Source of the DNA: Aquimarina sp. AU58
GTDB lineage: Bacteria; Bacteroidota; Bacteroidia; Flavobacteriales; Flavobacteriaceae
Direction: 5' to 3'
Length of the DNA stretch: 64,000 bases
Assembly (NCBI RefSeq): GCF_900312745.1
Contig: NZ_OMPD01000007.1
Location: forward strand, 6,523 to 70,522
The notes under the pieces are model-generated. The model searched no databases. It was not told the DNA's origin and was given only the letters and a program-made list of their open reading frames with translations. Each line of letters opens with the position of its first letter. Within the stretch, counting starts at the first letter, position 1. Both the position numbers and the translations under genes were made by a program. Shown here in pieces: positions 1 to 11,000 of this stretch.

Positions 1-1634
1 GTACAGGTCGCTGTATTTCCTGAACTATCCGTGACTGTCCAGGTCACTGTCGTATCTCCTAATGGGAAAGCTCCTGGTGCATCGTTGGTTGTACTGGCTA
101 CAGCACAATTATCGCCTGTAGTTGGTGTACCTAAAGCAACACTACTTGCAGTACATAGACCAGCATCTACATTGACATTTACCGTTGCTGGGCAACTGAT
201 TGTTGGATCAATATTATCGGTTACTGTTACGGTTTGCGTACAGGTCGCTGTATTTCCAGAACTGTCCGTGACTGTCCAGGTGACTGTCGTATCTCCTAAT
301 GGGAAAACTCCCGGTGCATCGTTGGTTGTACTGGCTACAGCGCAATTATCTCCTGTAGTTGGTGTACCTAAAGTAACTCCACTTGCAGTACATAAACCAG
401 CATCTACATTTACATTTACTGTCGCTGGGCAACTGATGGTTGGATCAATGTTATCGGTTACTGTTACGGTTTGCGTACAAGTCGCTGTATTACCTGAACT
501 ATCCGTGACTGTCCAGGTGACTGTCGTATCTCCTATCGGGAAAACTCCCGGTGCATCGTTGGTTGTACTTGCTACTGCACAATTATCTGAAGTCGTTGGT
601 GTACCCAAAGTAACTCCACTTGCAGTACATAAGCCTGCATCAACATTGACATTTACTGTCGCTGGACAACTGATTGTTGGATCAATGTTATCGGTTACCG
701 TTACGGTTTGAGTACAAGTCGCTGTATTTCCTGAACTATCCGTGACTGTCCAGGTGACTGTCGTATCTCCTATCGGGAAAGCTCCTGGTGCATCGTTGGT
801 TGTACTGGCTACAGCACAATTATCGCCTGTAGTTGGTGTACCTAAAGTAACTCCACTTGCAGTACATAGACCAGCATCTACATTGACATTTACCGTTGCT
901 GGGCAACTGATGGTTGGATCAATATTGTCGGTTACCGTTACGGTTTGCGTACAGGTCGCTGTATTTCCAGAACTGTCCGTGACTGTCCAGGTGACTGTCG
1001 TATCTCCTAATGGGAAAACTCCCGGTGCATCATTAGTTACACTAGCTACAGCACAATTATCTGAAGTCGTTGGTGTACCCAAAGTAACTCCACTTGCAGT
1101 ACATAAACCAGCATCTACATTTACATTTATCGTTGCTGGACATGCAATTACCGGATCAATGTTATCGGTTACCGTTACGGTTTGAGTACAGGTAGCTGTA
1201 TTTCCTGAACTATCCGTGACTGTCCAGGTCACTGTCGTATCTCCTAATGGGAAAGCTCCTGGTGCATCGTTGGTTGTACTGGCTACAGCACAATTATCGC
1301 CTGTAGTTGGTGTACCTAAAGTAACTCCACTTGCAGTACATAGACCAGCATCAACATTGACATTTACCGTTGCTGGGCAACTGATTGTTGGATCAATGTT
1401 ATCGGTTACTGTTACGGTTTGCGTACAGGTCGCTGTATTTCCAGAACTGTCCGTTACTGTCCAGGTGACTGTCGTATCTCCTAATGGGAAAACTCCCGGT
1501 GCATCGTTGGTTGTACTGGCTACAGCGCAATTATCTCCTGTAGTTGGTGTACCTAAAGTAACTCCACTTGCAGTACATAGACCAGCATCAACATTGACAT
1601 TTACCGTTGCTGGGCAACTGATTGTTGGATTAGT
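1..1634 (-). repeat. tandem 237-bp HYR-domain repeats
   Basis: These are in-frame direct repeats inside the adhesin gene. Anchor points (the antisense of the WTVTDSSGN segment) fall at 31, 268, 505, 742, 979, 1216 and 1453, a spacing of exactly 237 bp or 79 codons. Six units are complete and a seventh is cut by the window edge. Each unit reads roughly DPTISCPATVNVNVDAG, then a Cys-containing middle, then GDTTVTWTVTDSSGNTATC. Copies differ at only a few positions. The most divergent is near 1138-1160, where ISCPATVNV becomes IACPATINV. Such uniformity suggests recent expansion or gene conversion. Confidence 0.95.
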
Positions 1635-4600
1635 AGTATCTTCAACAGTAAGGGTTACAGTAATTGAAGTTTCAGGAGTACACACATATGTTGAACTTGA
1701 AACAACAACTCGATATTGATTACCATTATGTGCAACAAGTGCATTGGTAATTGTTAGTGTGGCAGTAGTAGTAGTACTATGAATTCCTGTATCTGTTAAA
1801 TCATCCCAGGTACTACCATTAAACAATTGCCACTGATACGTATCTGCATTAGATGTCGCAACAGTGAAGGTAGTATTTGCGCCTGGACATATGGCCGAAT
1901 CTGATGGTTGTGTCGTAATTGATGGTGCTGTTCCTGCTGTAGTCACATTGGCATTAGTACCAGTATACCCATCGGTTCCCGAGGTGACTACTCCATTTCC
2001 ATCTACTGTAAGACCAGCTCCAAAAGTACCGTTACCCAGATATCCGTTATTATCACCATCGGTAAATCCGGCTTCGATTACATCATTACACCCATCTGCA
2101 TCACTATCTAATTCTAAAAAATTATAATTATTATCTGTATCACTATCAGCAACTGTATAGTTTATGGTTCCGCTACTTTCACTTCCAGGTGCCTGAACCG
2201 CATCTGGTACTCCATCTGAACTTAAAGCGCCAGATACAACACCGTTTACATGTGCTTGATTATGACCTGCTTCTACAGCATCATAGATCCCATCATTATC
2301 ACTATCTAAATCTAGACGATCCACAATGTTATCACCATCAGTATCTCTGTCGAAACATAATACAAAAGAATTTGCCTTAAAAGCTAACCAGGAATCAAAA
2401 AGATTATCTCCATTATCAGCTACTCCAATCTTGATCGTATTATTTCCTGCATTTAACACTGCAGAAAAAGTTATTGTATGTGTAAAACCATCTGCTTCAA
2501 TATTTATGGCTGTAGGAACCGTTTCATTATCTGTATATGATCCACTATCTACTGTATTATTTACAGTATCGATACTTAGTTGTGCTCCAGAAGGTGTTAA
2601 TGCTAAATTGGTTCCGTTTATAAATATTTTAGGAGCATCGTTTAATCCAGTATTTACATAATCATTATATTCTTCCGAAGCAAAAACAAACTGACCCGAG
2701 ATCACTGTTTCTGCTGGAATATTAACTACTATTTCGAGACTGGCAACATCAAATTCTGCGCTACCTCCACCAAAATCGGCATCTTTTCCTCCTCCTGCAG
2801 CACCTGTACCATTAATTCCATCACCTAATGCATTAGGGGTTGAGAATTGATTAGATAAATTATCATCTAACTCGAGAACATTCCCCGAAGAAAAAATAAT
2901 TCCCCGATCAAATCCAAGGAATGCATTTAAAGCTCCTCCGCTACTTGTTATTTGATCACCATCATTGAATGTTCCTATTTGTGTTACAGCTCCACTACCT
3001 TCATTAACAGTAGCAGATACCAAAGTAAGATCAGAATCAGGGGCAAATAATAAATTGGCCAAAGTAGTGGCATTGTTTTCTGCTGTAATCTCAAAAGTAG
3101 TATTGGCATCATCCAGCAATTCTACTCCAAATGACCCTCCGCCCAAATCACATTCATCTCTATCTAGGATTCCATCATTATCATCATCCAAATCTATAGA
3201 ATCCATTATACCATCTCCATCTGAGTTTACGGTTAAAAGTGCAGGTCCGGCGGGATCGATAATTTGTCCATCTGAAACGGTATCATCCCCAAATACTCCA
3301 TCTGTAAGATTATAAGAAGCCGTAGCTATTGTTCTTGCTCCTATTGTTGTTGTATTTAATGTAGTTGTAAAATCCTGATAAATATCTGATGCTCCTCCAG
3401 GAGTATTTGGTCCATATTTTCGGTATGTAAATCCTGCTAAAGAATTAGTGATATGCCAATAGTAAGTAACTGTTACATCGTCTCCCGGAGTTATACAATC
3501 TAAAGTAAAATCTACCAATCCATAAGGGTAATGATATGTTGCATCATTAGCCGCCAACTCTGATTCTAATACAGTGCTGATACTTGAGATCTGAAAACAA
3601 ATCCCTGTAGTTTCTATGGTTACATATCCTGTACCATCTGCTATTGGTATAGTAGCTACATTTCCTTGTGAAGAATCTGGTATTCCATCCCCGTTTCCAT
3701 CGCCTCCGTTAGGCCCTGCATCCTCTATGGTTCCTGTAACTCCATCACCATCTTCACAACCCGTAGCTATAGCATTATTTGTTACAGCTGCTACTGCTCC
3801 TGTAGTATATGCTGCAGCGACAACTAAACCATCATGATTTACTGTATTTGCTGTTACGGTAAGTGGTTCTGTAGCAGCATTCCATGGGTTATAGACTCCT
3901 CCATTTGCGCCATCTGCATTCCAATCATTATAGGCTTCATTGGCATCACTACAACCATCTGCATCACTATCAAGAGATTCAAAATCAAAATCTCCAGCTG
4001 CATCGGTGTTTACTATTGTATAATTAAGTATTCCGGATTCGGCCACAGTTTCTATACTGTCGAAAAGCCCATTATTTCCTGATCCTGTATCGGCTCCATT
4101 AATTCTTCCATTACTGGTAGCAAACCCATGACCGGCTTCTATGGCATCATAGATACCATCATTATCACTATCTAAATCATAAAAATCAGGTACTCCATCT
4201 CCATCTGTATCAAAAGCAGTTTCGACGGCTCCATCCACATTACCTGTTCCTGCATCGGCATCATCATCATCAAGATAAGCAAAGATATTATCTGTATCTC
4301 CATCTGCATATGGATCAGACGGAGCTTCATTCAAATTAGGAATTCCGTCATTATCTACATCCAGATCCCAGGGATCTAAAACAAGGTCGCCATCAAGATC
4401 AAAAGCAGAAGATGCTGTTGGGCAAGCAAATCCATCGTTACTGGTAGTAGCTATTGTATTGTTTAAAAGTGTCACAGAAGGTGTTGCAGTGGTATAATCA
4501 TTAACCAGGTACATCCCTCCAAGATTATAAGATACATATAAGCGATCTTCTGCATCAGTAAATGCAGCTCCAAAATTGGTTGCTGTAGGAGTGCCCAGAC

Positions 4601-6581
4601 CTGAAACTTCTGTTTTAACAAGTGTGTTAAGATCCCAACTAATTAATAGGTCTGTATTACTTACACCATATAATTTGTCGTTGATAAAAACTACATCATT
4701 GGTATTTTTATTTGTTCCTCCTGTAAAGTTAACTGTCACTACTGCAGGTGAGCCACCGACAGGTAAGGTCGATAGATTTTCGATTCTGTCGTAATGCCCA
4801 TTTCTATTGATCCATAAATTATCATTATCATCAACATCTCCAGATATACCACCACCACTCATGTTAGTTAGTGCTCCCAAATCCTGAAAAGCCCCATCCG
4901 CTCCTATACGAAGTAAGTGATTATGGATAGGGCTTGAGCCTCCTCCTTTACCAATAGCATACACATAATCATCAATTCTATTATATCCTGTTGCGTTGTA
5001 TAATTGACTCACTGCAATGGGATCAGAATATTCTCCTGTTATGGCATCGTAACTTTTTAACTCTCCAGAGATAATTTGAAAAAAGTTTTGAGGGCAGCTA
5101 AATGGAGTAAGCGAGCATGCTGCTGACACTACTCCACCATTAATATAATCTGCATTAGGAGTGGTATACCCATCTACTGCACTAGTCACTACTCCGTCTT
5201 CATTAACGGTTACGACAAGAGGCCCTAAAATACCATCACTGCTTTCATCTGTAAAACCAGCTTCTCGAACATCACTACACGTATCTCCATCACTATTTGT
5301 AGATTGAAAATTAGGATTTCCTACCGTATCTGTATCTGCTATTGTATAATTAATTATACCAGAATCTACTATAGTTTCCAGACCGTCGAAAAGCCCATTT
5401 GTGCCTGCTCCTGTATCCTGACCAGTTATTCTTCCATTGGTATGTGGCAAACCATGCCCTGCTTCAACCACATCATAAATCCCGTCATTATCACTATCAA
5501 GATCAAAAAAATCGGGAACTCCATCTCCATCGGTATCAAAAGCAGTTTCGATAGCCCCATCTACATTACCTGTTGCTCCATCGGCATCATCATCATCTAA
5601 ATATGCAAAAATCAAGTCTCCATCTCCATCGGCAAAAGGATCAGATGGAGATTCGTCTGTATTTGTTAGACCATCCCCATCTACATCTAAATCTAAAGGA
5701 TCTAAGATATCATCACCATCCTGATCTATAGGTGAAGGTGCCGAGGGGCATGAAAACCCATCATTGCTGGTTGTAGTAGCTGTAGAGTTTAAAAATGATG
5801 ATGTTGGTGTTCCTGTTGTATAATCATTGATTAAATACAACCCACCATCATTATACGATACGTACAAGCGGTCCTCGTTATCTGTAAATGCTGCTCCAAA
5901 ACCAAGAGTTGTGGTTGGAGTACTTAAACCTCCTACTACCGTTTTGATCGATGTATCGAGATCCCATATAATTAGTTCTGCACTTTTATTAACTCCATAT
6001 AATTTTCTATTGATATGCACAACATCATTAACATCACCTGCTGGCCCTGTAAAAGTAACGGTTACTACTGCGGGAGCTCCTCCTACCGGAAGGGTTGACA
6101 GGTTTTCGATTCTATCGTAATGATCTCCCCTATTAATCCATAAATTATCACTGTCATCAACGTCTCCTGATATACCACCAGATCCCTTATTGGTTAATGC
6201 ACCAAGATCTGCTATAGATCCATCGGCATCAATACGAATCAAATGATCATCTATGGCACCAGCTTTCCCTATAGCATATACAAAATTATCAACTGGATTA
6301 TATCCTGTAGCATTATAGAGATCATTCGTGCTAATTGCTGCCGAATATTCGCCTGTAACCGCATTATAGCTCTTTAATTCGCCACTAATCACCTGATAAA
6401 ATGTAGAAGGACAGCTAAACTGTCCATACCCCAAAGAACCAATAAGCATAAAGGTTATACCACATGCTATAGAGAGATTGCTCTTCTTTTTATTTTTTCT
6501 TACTATACAAAAACGTAACAATCTATTTATCAAGATGAATATGAGTTGTATTAGAAACAAGAATCGTGTATTGATTTTCAT
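1..6581 (-). CDS. giant multidomain surface adhesin with HYR repeats (3' end missing)
   Basis: This is an open frame of about 2,190 codons that continues past the left edge. I checked the phase at several points and they agree. The start is the ATG at 6579-6581, 7 bp after the upstream stop. The N-terminus is unusually long: a hydrophobic stretch, a basic patch near residues 28-34, then a second hydrophobic segment ending GYGQF, so the signal peptide seems to be at about 35-54. Domains in order: a propeller-like DUF6923-type domain (about 60-270), DxDxDG Ca-binding repeats, a second propeller-like domain (about 497-717), more Ca-binding repeats, a choice-of-anchor L-like domain (about 1160-1400), an Ig-like segment (about 1555-1650), and HYR repeats from 1650. 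Such proteins are usually exported by T9SS and act in adhesion or gliding. The C-terminal sorting domain would lie outside the window. The function is inferred from domains only. Confidence 0.88.
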   Translation of the reverse strand, partial: MKINTRFLFLIQLIFILINRLLRFCIVRKNKKKSNLSIACGITFMLIGSLGYGQFSCPSTFYQVISGELKSYNAVTGEYSAAISTNDLYNATGYNPVDNFVYAIGKAGAIDDHLIRIDADGSIADLGALTNKGSGGISGDVDDSDNLWINRGDHYDRIENLSTLPVGGAPAVVTVTFTGPAGDVNDVVHINRKLYGVNKSAELIIWDLDTSIKTVVGGLSTPTTTLGFGAAFTDNEDRLYVSYNDGGLYLINDYTTGTPTSSFLNSTATTTSNDGFSCPSAPSPIDQDGDDILDPLDLDVDGDGLTNTDESPSDPFADGDGDLIFAYLDDDDADGATGNVDGAIETAFDTDGDGVPDFFDLDSDNDGIYDVVEAGHGLPHTNGRITGQDTGAGTNGLFDGLETIVDSGIINYTIADTDTVGNPNFQSTNSDGDTCSDVREAGFTDESSDGILGPLVVTVNEDGVVTSAVDGYTTPNADYINGGVVSAACSLTPFSCPQNFFQIISGELKSYDAITGEYSDPIAVSQLYNATGYNRIDDYVYAIGKGGGSSPIHNHLLRIGADGAFQDLGALTNMSGGGISGDVDDNDNLWINRNGHYDRIENLSTLPVGGSPAVVTVNFTGGTNKNTNDVVFINDKLYGVSNTDLLISWDLNTLVKTEVSGLGTPTATNFGAAFTDAEDRLYVSYNLGGMYLVNDYTTATPSVTLLNNTIATTSNDGFACPTASSAFDLDGDLVLDPWDLDVDNDGIPNLNEAPSDPYADGDTDNIFAYLDDDDADAGTGNVDGAVETAFDTDGDGVPDFYDLDSDNDGIYDAIEAGHGFATSNGRINGADTGSGNNGLFDSIETVAESGILNYTIVNTDAAGDFDFESLDSDADGCSDANEAYNDWNADGANGGVYNPWNAATEPLTVTANTVNHDGLVVAAAYTTGAVAAVTNNAIATGCEDGDGVTGTIEDAGPNGGDGNGDGIPDSSQGNVATIPIADGTGYVTIETTGICFQISSISTVLESELAANDATYHYPYGLVDFTLDCITPGDDVTVTYYWHITNSLAGFTYRKYGPNTPGGASDIYQDFTTTLNTTTIGARTIATASYNLTDGVFGDDTVSDGQIIDPAGPALLTVNSDGDGIMDSIDLDDDNDGILDRDECDLGGGSFGVELLDDANTTFEITAENNATTLANLLFAPDSDLTLVSATVNEGSGAVTQIGTFNDGDQITSSGGALNAFLGFDRGIIFSSGNVLELDDNLSNQFSTPNALGDGINGTGAAGGGKDADFGGGSAEFDVASLEIVVNIPAETVISGQFVFASEEYNDYVNTGLNDAPKIFINGTNLALTPSGAQLSIDTVNNTVDSGSYTDNETVPTAINIEADGFTHTITFSAVLNAGNNTIKIGVADNGDNLFDSWLAFKANSFVLCFDRDTDGDNIVDRLDLDSDNDGIYDAVEAGHNQAHVNGVVSGALSSDGVPDAVQAPGSESSGTINYTVADSDTDNNYNFLELDSDADGCNDVIEAGFTDGDNNGYLGNGTFGAGLTVDGNGVVTSGTDGYTGTNANVTTAGTAPSITTQPSDSAICPGANTTFTVATSNADTYQWQLFNGSTWDDLTDTGIHSTTTTATLTITNALVAHNGNQYRVVVSSSTYVCTPETSITVTLTVEDTTNPTISCPATVNVNVDAGLCTASGVTLGTPTTGDNCAVASTTNDAPGVFPLGDTTVTWTVTDSSGNTATCTQTVTVTDNIDPTISCPATVNVNVDAGLCTASGVTLGTPTTGDNCAVASTTNDAPGAFPLGDTTVTWTVTDSSGNTATCTQTVTVTDNIDPVIACPATINVNVDAGLCTASGVTLGTPTTSDNCAVASVTNDAPGVFPLGDTTVTWTVTDSSGNTATCTQTVTVTDNIDPTISCPATVNVNVDAGLCTASGVTLGTPTTGDNCAVASTTNDAPGAFPIGDTTVTWTVTDSSGNTATCTQTVTVTDNIDPTISCPATVNVNVDAGLCTASGVTLGTPTTSDNCAVASTTNDAPGVFPIGDTTVTWTVTDSSGNTATCTQTVTVTDNIDPTISCPATVNVNVDAGLCTASGVTLGTPTTGDNCAVASTTNDAPGVFPLGDTTVTWTVTDSSGNTATCTQTVTVTDNIDPTISCPATVNVNVDAGLCTASSVALGTPTTGDNCAVASTTNDAPGAFPLGDTTVTWTVTDSSGNTATC

Positions 6582-6588
6582 AAGCTAT

Positions 6589-7089
6589 TTATGATAAAAT
6601 TGTTTTATTATTATTCTGAAGGGACTCATATGAATCCATACCTACCATGTTTTTAGAAATACATAGCGGCGTAATACCGTCAACTAATGTGTAGTCTTGC
6701 TGAATTGATCTTAAATATTTCTGAAAAGAAGTGTGAGTAGTACTTACCACACTATTTTTTGAGTCATGGGTGATACTATATGTTTTACTTTTATATAAAT
6801 ATGCATATACATGAGTATGTATACTATCTTTAAAAACGGTACTATTTTCTATAGGTAGCTCGGTGCGATTATTACTTTTTAATAAAAGGACAGAGGAAGA
6901 CTCTAAAAATGAATATGCAATAAAAGAGTATAATACTAATAGAAGCGTAATTACTCCCATCAAAATTATGATGTTATAGTTAGATAGCGTATCTATTTTT
7001 CGAACATAATTCGTGTAGATACCAGAAAAACTATCTTTTATATAAGAAAACCCTTGTACATCTTTTGATGCAAAAAAATGAAACCTCAT
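6589..7089 (-). CDS. small single-pass membrane protein of unknown function
   Basis: This 166-residue protein has one clear membrane segment at about residues 41-62, with a basic cytoplasmic-looking N-terminus. The rest is a polar domain of about 100 residues with no motif I recognise. Its stop lies 7 bp before the adhesin start, so the two genes are almost certainly co-transcribed. It may assist export or regulate the adhesin, but nothing in the sequence proves this. The conserved upstream element at 7116-7176 lies just before its start. Confidence 0.7.
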   Translation of the reverse strand: MRFHFFASKDVQGFSYIKDSFSGIYTNYVRKIDTLSNYNIIILMGVITLLLVLYSFIAYSFLESSSVLLLKSNNRTELPIENSTVFKDSIHTHVYAYLYKSKTYSITHDSKNSVVSTTHTSFQKYLRSIQQDYTLVDGITPLCISKNMVGMDSYESLQNNNKTILS

Positions 7090-7115
7090 AATGGTTAATT
7101 TAGTATTAAATTGAT

Positions 7116-7176
7116 CGTTATTCAGATCCCTGGGATTGCCTGGCTCGCCAAAAGTTTTACAATTCCGGGATTGTTA
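7116..7176 (-). promoter_or_regulatory. conserved upstream element, copy A (possible structured RNA or operator)
   Basis: Read on the minus strand, a core of TGTAAAACTTTTGGCGAGCCA type is enclosed by a short stem: ATCCC (7167-7171) pairs with GGGAT (7126-7130). An inner pairing of 7160-7166 with 7133-7138 (GGAATTG with CAATCC, one bulge) can extend it. It lies about 30 bp upstream of the start of the 166-residue protein gene. A second copy with the same core but a different stem sequence lies at 11379-11436. The family is not one I recognise. It could be an RNA leader element or a protein-binding site. Confidence 0.5.
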
Positions 7177-7595
7177 TTTTTCTATGCTATATTCTCATTA
7201 TTATTTATGTACATTGTCAAACAAAAATTATCTTTTCCTTCTACATTAAACACCAAAGCATTGTTTGGTAACAGATTCTGAAAATCGCATGTTTTGTATT
7301 TTCAAAATGGTATTATATCTGTCGCATATGAAAAAATCAGATGAGGAAAACATCATCACACATTTTACGAAGGAAATAAAAGTAGTGCAGTCCATAAGCA
7401 ATTTATTATATCGATTAAAGTTCACTAACTATAATATCTACGGGCAAATAAATACTATACTATATCACAGCAATATTGCCGTAATTTTCTATGCTAAATA
7501 GCTATCAAAAAATAACACATTTGGGACATTAAGGGGTAAGAAATAAAATGTCTAGTGTAATTTTTTCTATAAGCAATATCTATTTTAAGTAATGT

Positions 7596-7686
7596 GTTTA
7601 CGTTATGCTTTTATTAACATTATAAATGTATACATAAAACTTTGATTATGAGTATCTTAAAACACCAAAATAATTACGGTTTTACC
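7596..7686 (-). promoter_or_regulatory. conserved distal block, copy A
   Basis: This 91-bp stretch aligns without gaps to 11852-11942. By eye about 72 of 91 positions are identical, including an 18-19 bp identical run around TTAACATTATAAATG and a second run AAAACTTTGATTA. Both copies sit about 450 bp on the far side of the stem-flanked element. It may be a promoter or upstream activating region. I could not fit a standard TTTG/TAnnTTTG pair within it. Confidence 0.5.
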
Positions 7687-7916
7687 ATAAAAACAGGTTG
7701 AAATCATCAATTTTCGGGACAAAAGACATAAATTTGAGAGAATCCTACGAATACGTAATACAATTTCTAAAAAAGTAATCCACACCTTTTTAAGGTCATG
7801 TAGTTAAGAAATTAAGTAATGCTAGTATCAAATTTAGTCTATCAGAATGTAAATATTATTTGTGTTTTATTTTGATTTTGATAAGGTTCAATATTGCATC
7901 GATTTTCTCATATCAA

Positions 7917-7955
7917 AAAACAAAAGAGGCTACCAAAATGATAACCTCTTTTTAC
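7917..7955 (-). terminator. terminator after the sulfatase gene
   Basis: On the minus strand an AAAAGAGGTTA arm pairs with TAGCCTCTTTT around a short loop and is followed by T-rich sequence. It lies about 50 bp past the sulfatase stop. Confidence 0.75.
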
Positions 7956-8003
7956 TTTGTATTCGTACCTTACTAGTCACATGATCTAATACCATAATTT
8001 ACA

Positions 8004-11000
8004 TTACATCTTGATCAATCGTTTTTGAATTATAGTATCACCAACACTTATTTTTATAAAATACTGTCCCGTAGATAAATCTTGAGTAGGGACTTTAATT
8101 CTTTCTTGATTTGTATATGATTTCAAGAAAATTGACTGTCCTAAATTATTAAGTATCTCGACTTCTGTATTTTGATCACTATTTTCTTTTGAAGTGATAT
8201 ATATCTGGTTTCCAAATGGATTTGGATATATCGAAAACATATCATCTTTAGCTATCGTTTCTTCTGTTACTGCTTCTTGCTCTTCGGCTTGTGCCTCTGG
8301 TTGCACTTCTGCTTCTGTAGGTACATCATTAACAATTGGTGCGCTAGCCATAGAAGCAGTTGGAGTACTACAACCATTAATCACTACATCATCTATATAC
8401 ACCCAATCAGAATTACCAGATGCATCTGCTCTAAATCGAAGTTGAGTTGTTGCCGTAAAAGGCCCCGGGATTACTACCTGATCATTATAACGTTGATCAT
8501 TTACAAATTCATCAGATTGATTCCATTCTTCTACAGTAGTAAAGTTTGCTCCACCATCTGTTGATATCTGAAGCCAGAAATCTTCATTACTATTATCCAT
8601 ACTTCTACAGTAATACGAGAAATTAATCGTTAACTCTTCATAACTTGTCATATCAAAATTAGAAGTCGTCATCACCGATGTAGATGTGTTATCTCGTAAT
8701 CGTATACAATAGGTTCCCGAATTTGCATACGCTGCATCGCTAGAACTTCTTCTTGCATCAGATCCACCACCGGACCATACGCCCCACCCGGATTCGAAAT
8801 CTTCTGAGTTAATAACCGCATATGTACATTGTGATGGGTTAGGATCTGGGAGACATCCAGATGTGATCACCTGTGCCGCAGAGAGTGCAAAATCATACAC
8901 AACAACTGCATCCATTTTTCCGGTATAAAAATTATCTGTAGTTTCTCCAAAACTATCTTTTTTCTGTACACCACCAATTCCTCCTGATCCTATATGTGTA
9001 GGAACAGAACCTGGCGCTGCACTACTTGAAGCAGCAGAAACACCATCAATATATAGACTATGACTGGTACTTCCTCCATTATACACTACAGCAACATGGT
9101 GCCAATCGCCATCATTTGGAAAAGCTACACTATGACTATCAGAAACCGTAGCACTATTTCTTACTATAGACTCTAGATTCGAGCCGTTTAATCTCAATAC
9201 AACTCCACTAATTCCTCCTCCTTCTTCAAAAAGATTCTGGATACCAGACAGTGCAGTTGGTTTTATCCACATGGCAACACTTCTTTGCGACATCGATGCA
9301 ATCAAAAACGGACCAGGGTTCTCACTGTACTGTATTTTTGTAGCTCCATCAAATACAGCAGATCGATCTCCTTCTTTAAAATCTACAGCATCGTAAGTTA
9401 ACGTTCCTATAGTCGAAAGAGGATCATTATTATTTGCAGAAGCATCATTTGCATCTACTCCAACATCAAAATTCCAAAGTGCTAAATATGTATCTGGCTC
9501 AACGCAACTAACAACTGGTGGGTTGATTTGGATAATTTCTGGTAACGGAACCGTAAGTCCACTACTTCTATAGGTAGGCAAAGGAGCAGATATGTTAATC
9601 AGATAGTTACGAAGATCGGTACTTAGATCATTTGCAATAGTTAAGGTTGCATTATCAGGGCTTCCTGATAGTAAGTTAGTAGCTTCACCAATATCGGTTA
9701 TTAGGTTATACATTTCATAAGAAGCTGTTTCAAAATTATGAATCAACTTGTAATCTCCTTTACGTATAATAGATACAGGTCTTTGATCACGTTTAGAATC
9801 AATTAGGTATCCAGGAAAATGCCAATAGATTGCATCTCTATTTAGGTTAGGATTCGTACCGGTTAGCATAGACCATTGGCTTACACCATCGATATCATAT
9901 CCTGTGGGTAATGTTCCTCCTGCAGCCTCTACAAGTGTTGGGTACAGATCGAAAGCTACAATAGGAGTATTATTAATTGTACCTGTATTTGCCAATAAAC
10001 CTTCTGACCATGCTATCGTAATTGATCTTACTCCACCTTCATAATGCTCACCTTTCATTCCTCGTAAAGGACCATTATCTTCTGTTCCGATTGCGCCACC
10101 ATTATCAGAAATAAAATATACCAATGTATTTTCTGATAACATATGACCAGGATTTCTTGGATCTGCTGTTGTTTTTAGGTAATCGATAAGTCTGCTAATG
10201 GTTTGATCCATTCCTTCGGCAATTGCTGCCTGGCTTACATTAGTATGCCCCATCTGGCTAGGGTTTGTATTATTTTTAGCCACATATTTGGCATATAAAT
10301 CGGGTCTTGCATTTGCCTGCCCCCAAGGACCGTGTATTGCATAGTTACTAAAATGCATAAAAAACGGAGATGTATTGTTTGCATTCATAAAATCGATTGC
10401 AGCATCTGCCATCGCATCGGTTACATGTTTTGCTGTTCCTTCTAGAGAGTTATCTCCTGCTAATGCCATAGATTCACTTAGTGTATAGGGATCGGCATAT
10501 GGATCCAACTCTGGGCCTATCCTGCTATGAAAAGTCCAAACACCACCAGATTGCGAAGCAAAATAGCTTCCTGGAGCACCATCAGAACCACCCCCATAGT
10601 TAAAATCAAATCCCTGATCGGTAGGTCCATTACTCATGCTTCCTCCCGAGTGATATTTTCCAAAATGAGCTGTTGTATATCCACTTGCTTTTATGGTTTC
10701 GGCTATTGTAATGGCACTGGCAGGAATTTCGTCTTCTCCGTTAGAGAGTCCTTGACTAGGACCTACTAATAAAGTAGAACTTCCTCCTCTATTTAAACCA
10801 TTTACTGCAAATACATTATTATCGGGTCTTGATGCATATTGCCCGCTTAAAATTGCTGCCCTGGTTGGTGCACAATTTGCCCCGTTTACATAGGCCTGCG
10901 GAAATGCAATACCTTGAGCAGCCAATGTTTCTAAAGTTGGTGTTTCATAAAAGTCACTGGGATTATTAATGTTAGTTGCCCCCGTACTCACTTGTGACCA

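Larger units (their letters stand above)
7090..8003. other. 914-bp non-coding region upstream of the adhesin unit
   Basis: No convincing gene is present. The region holds the stem-flanked conserved element at 7116-7176, a second conserved block at 7596-7686, and the sulfatase terminator at 7917-7955. The open frame at 7265-7501 on the plus strand depends on a TTG start and resembles nothing I know. The long leader suggests complex control of the adhesin operon. Confidence 0.7.

Noticed and set aside
1..1634. CRISPR-like array
   Set aside because: The repeats are 237 bp, in frame, and have no unique spacers. They encode HYR domains.
31..1719. Plus-strand frames with repeated MTVQVTVVSP-type sequence
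   Set aside because: They are antisense to the HYR repeats of the adhesin. The minus frame is continuous for about 2,190 codons, has known domains and is interrupted nowhere, while the plus frames break at every third unit or so.
7116..7176. A second cobalamin riboswitch (it shares GCGAGCCAGG with the one at 29190-29440)
   Set aside because: The core GTTCCCGCAACTGTA, the CCACTG box and the GGAGACCTGCC end are all missing, so the shared decamer alone is not enough.
7265..7501. Possible 78-residue gene on the plus strand
   Set aside because: It needs a TTG start, has no recognisable domain or upstream signal, and lies inside a conserved regulatory region. I cannot exclude a shorter product from an internal ATG near 7328.
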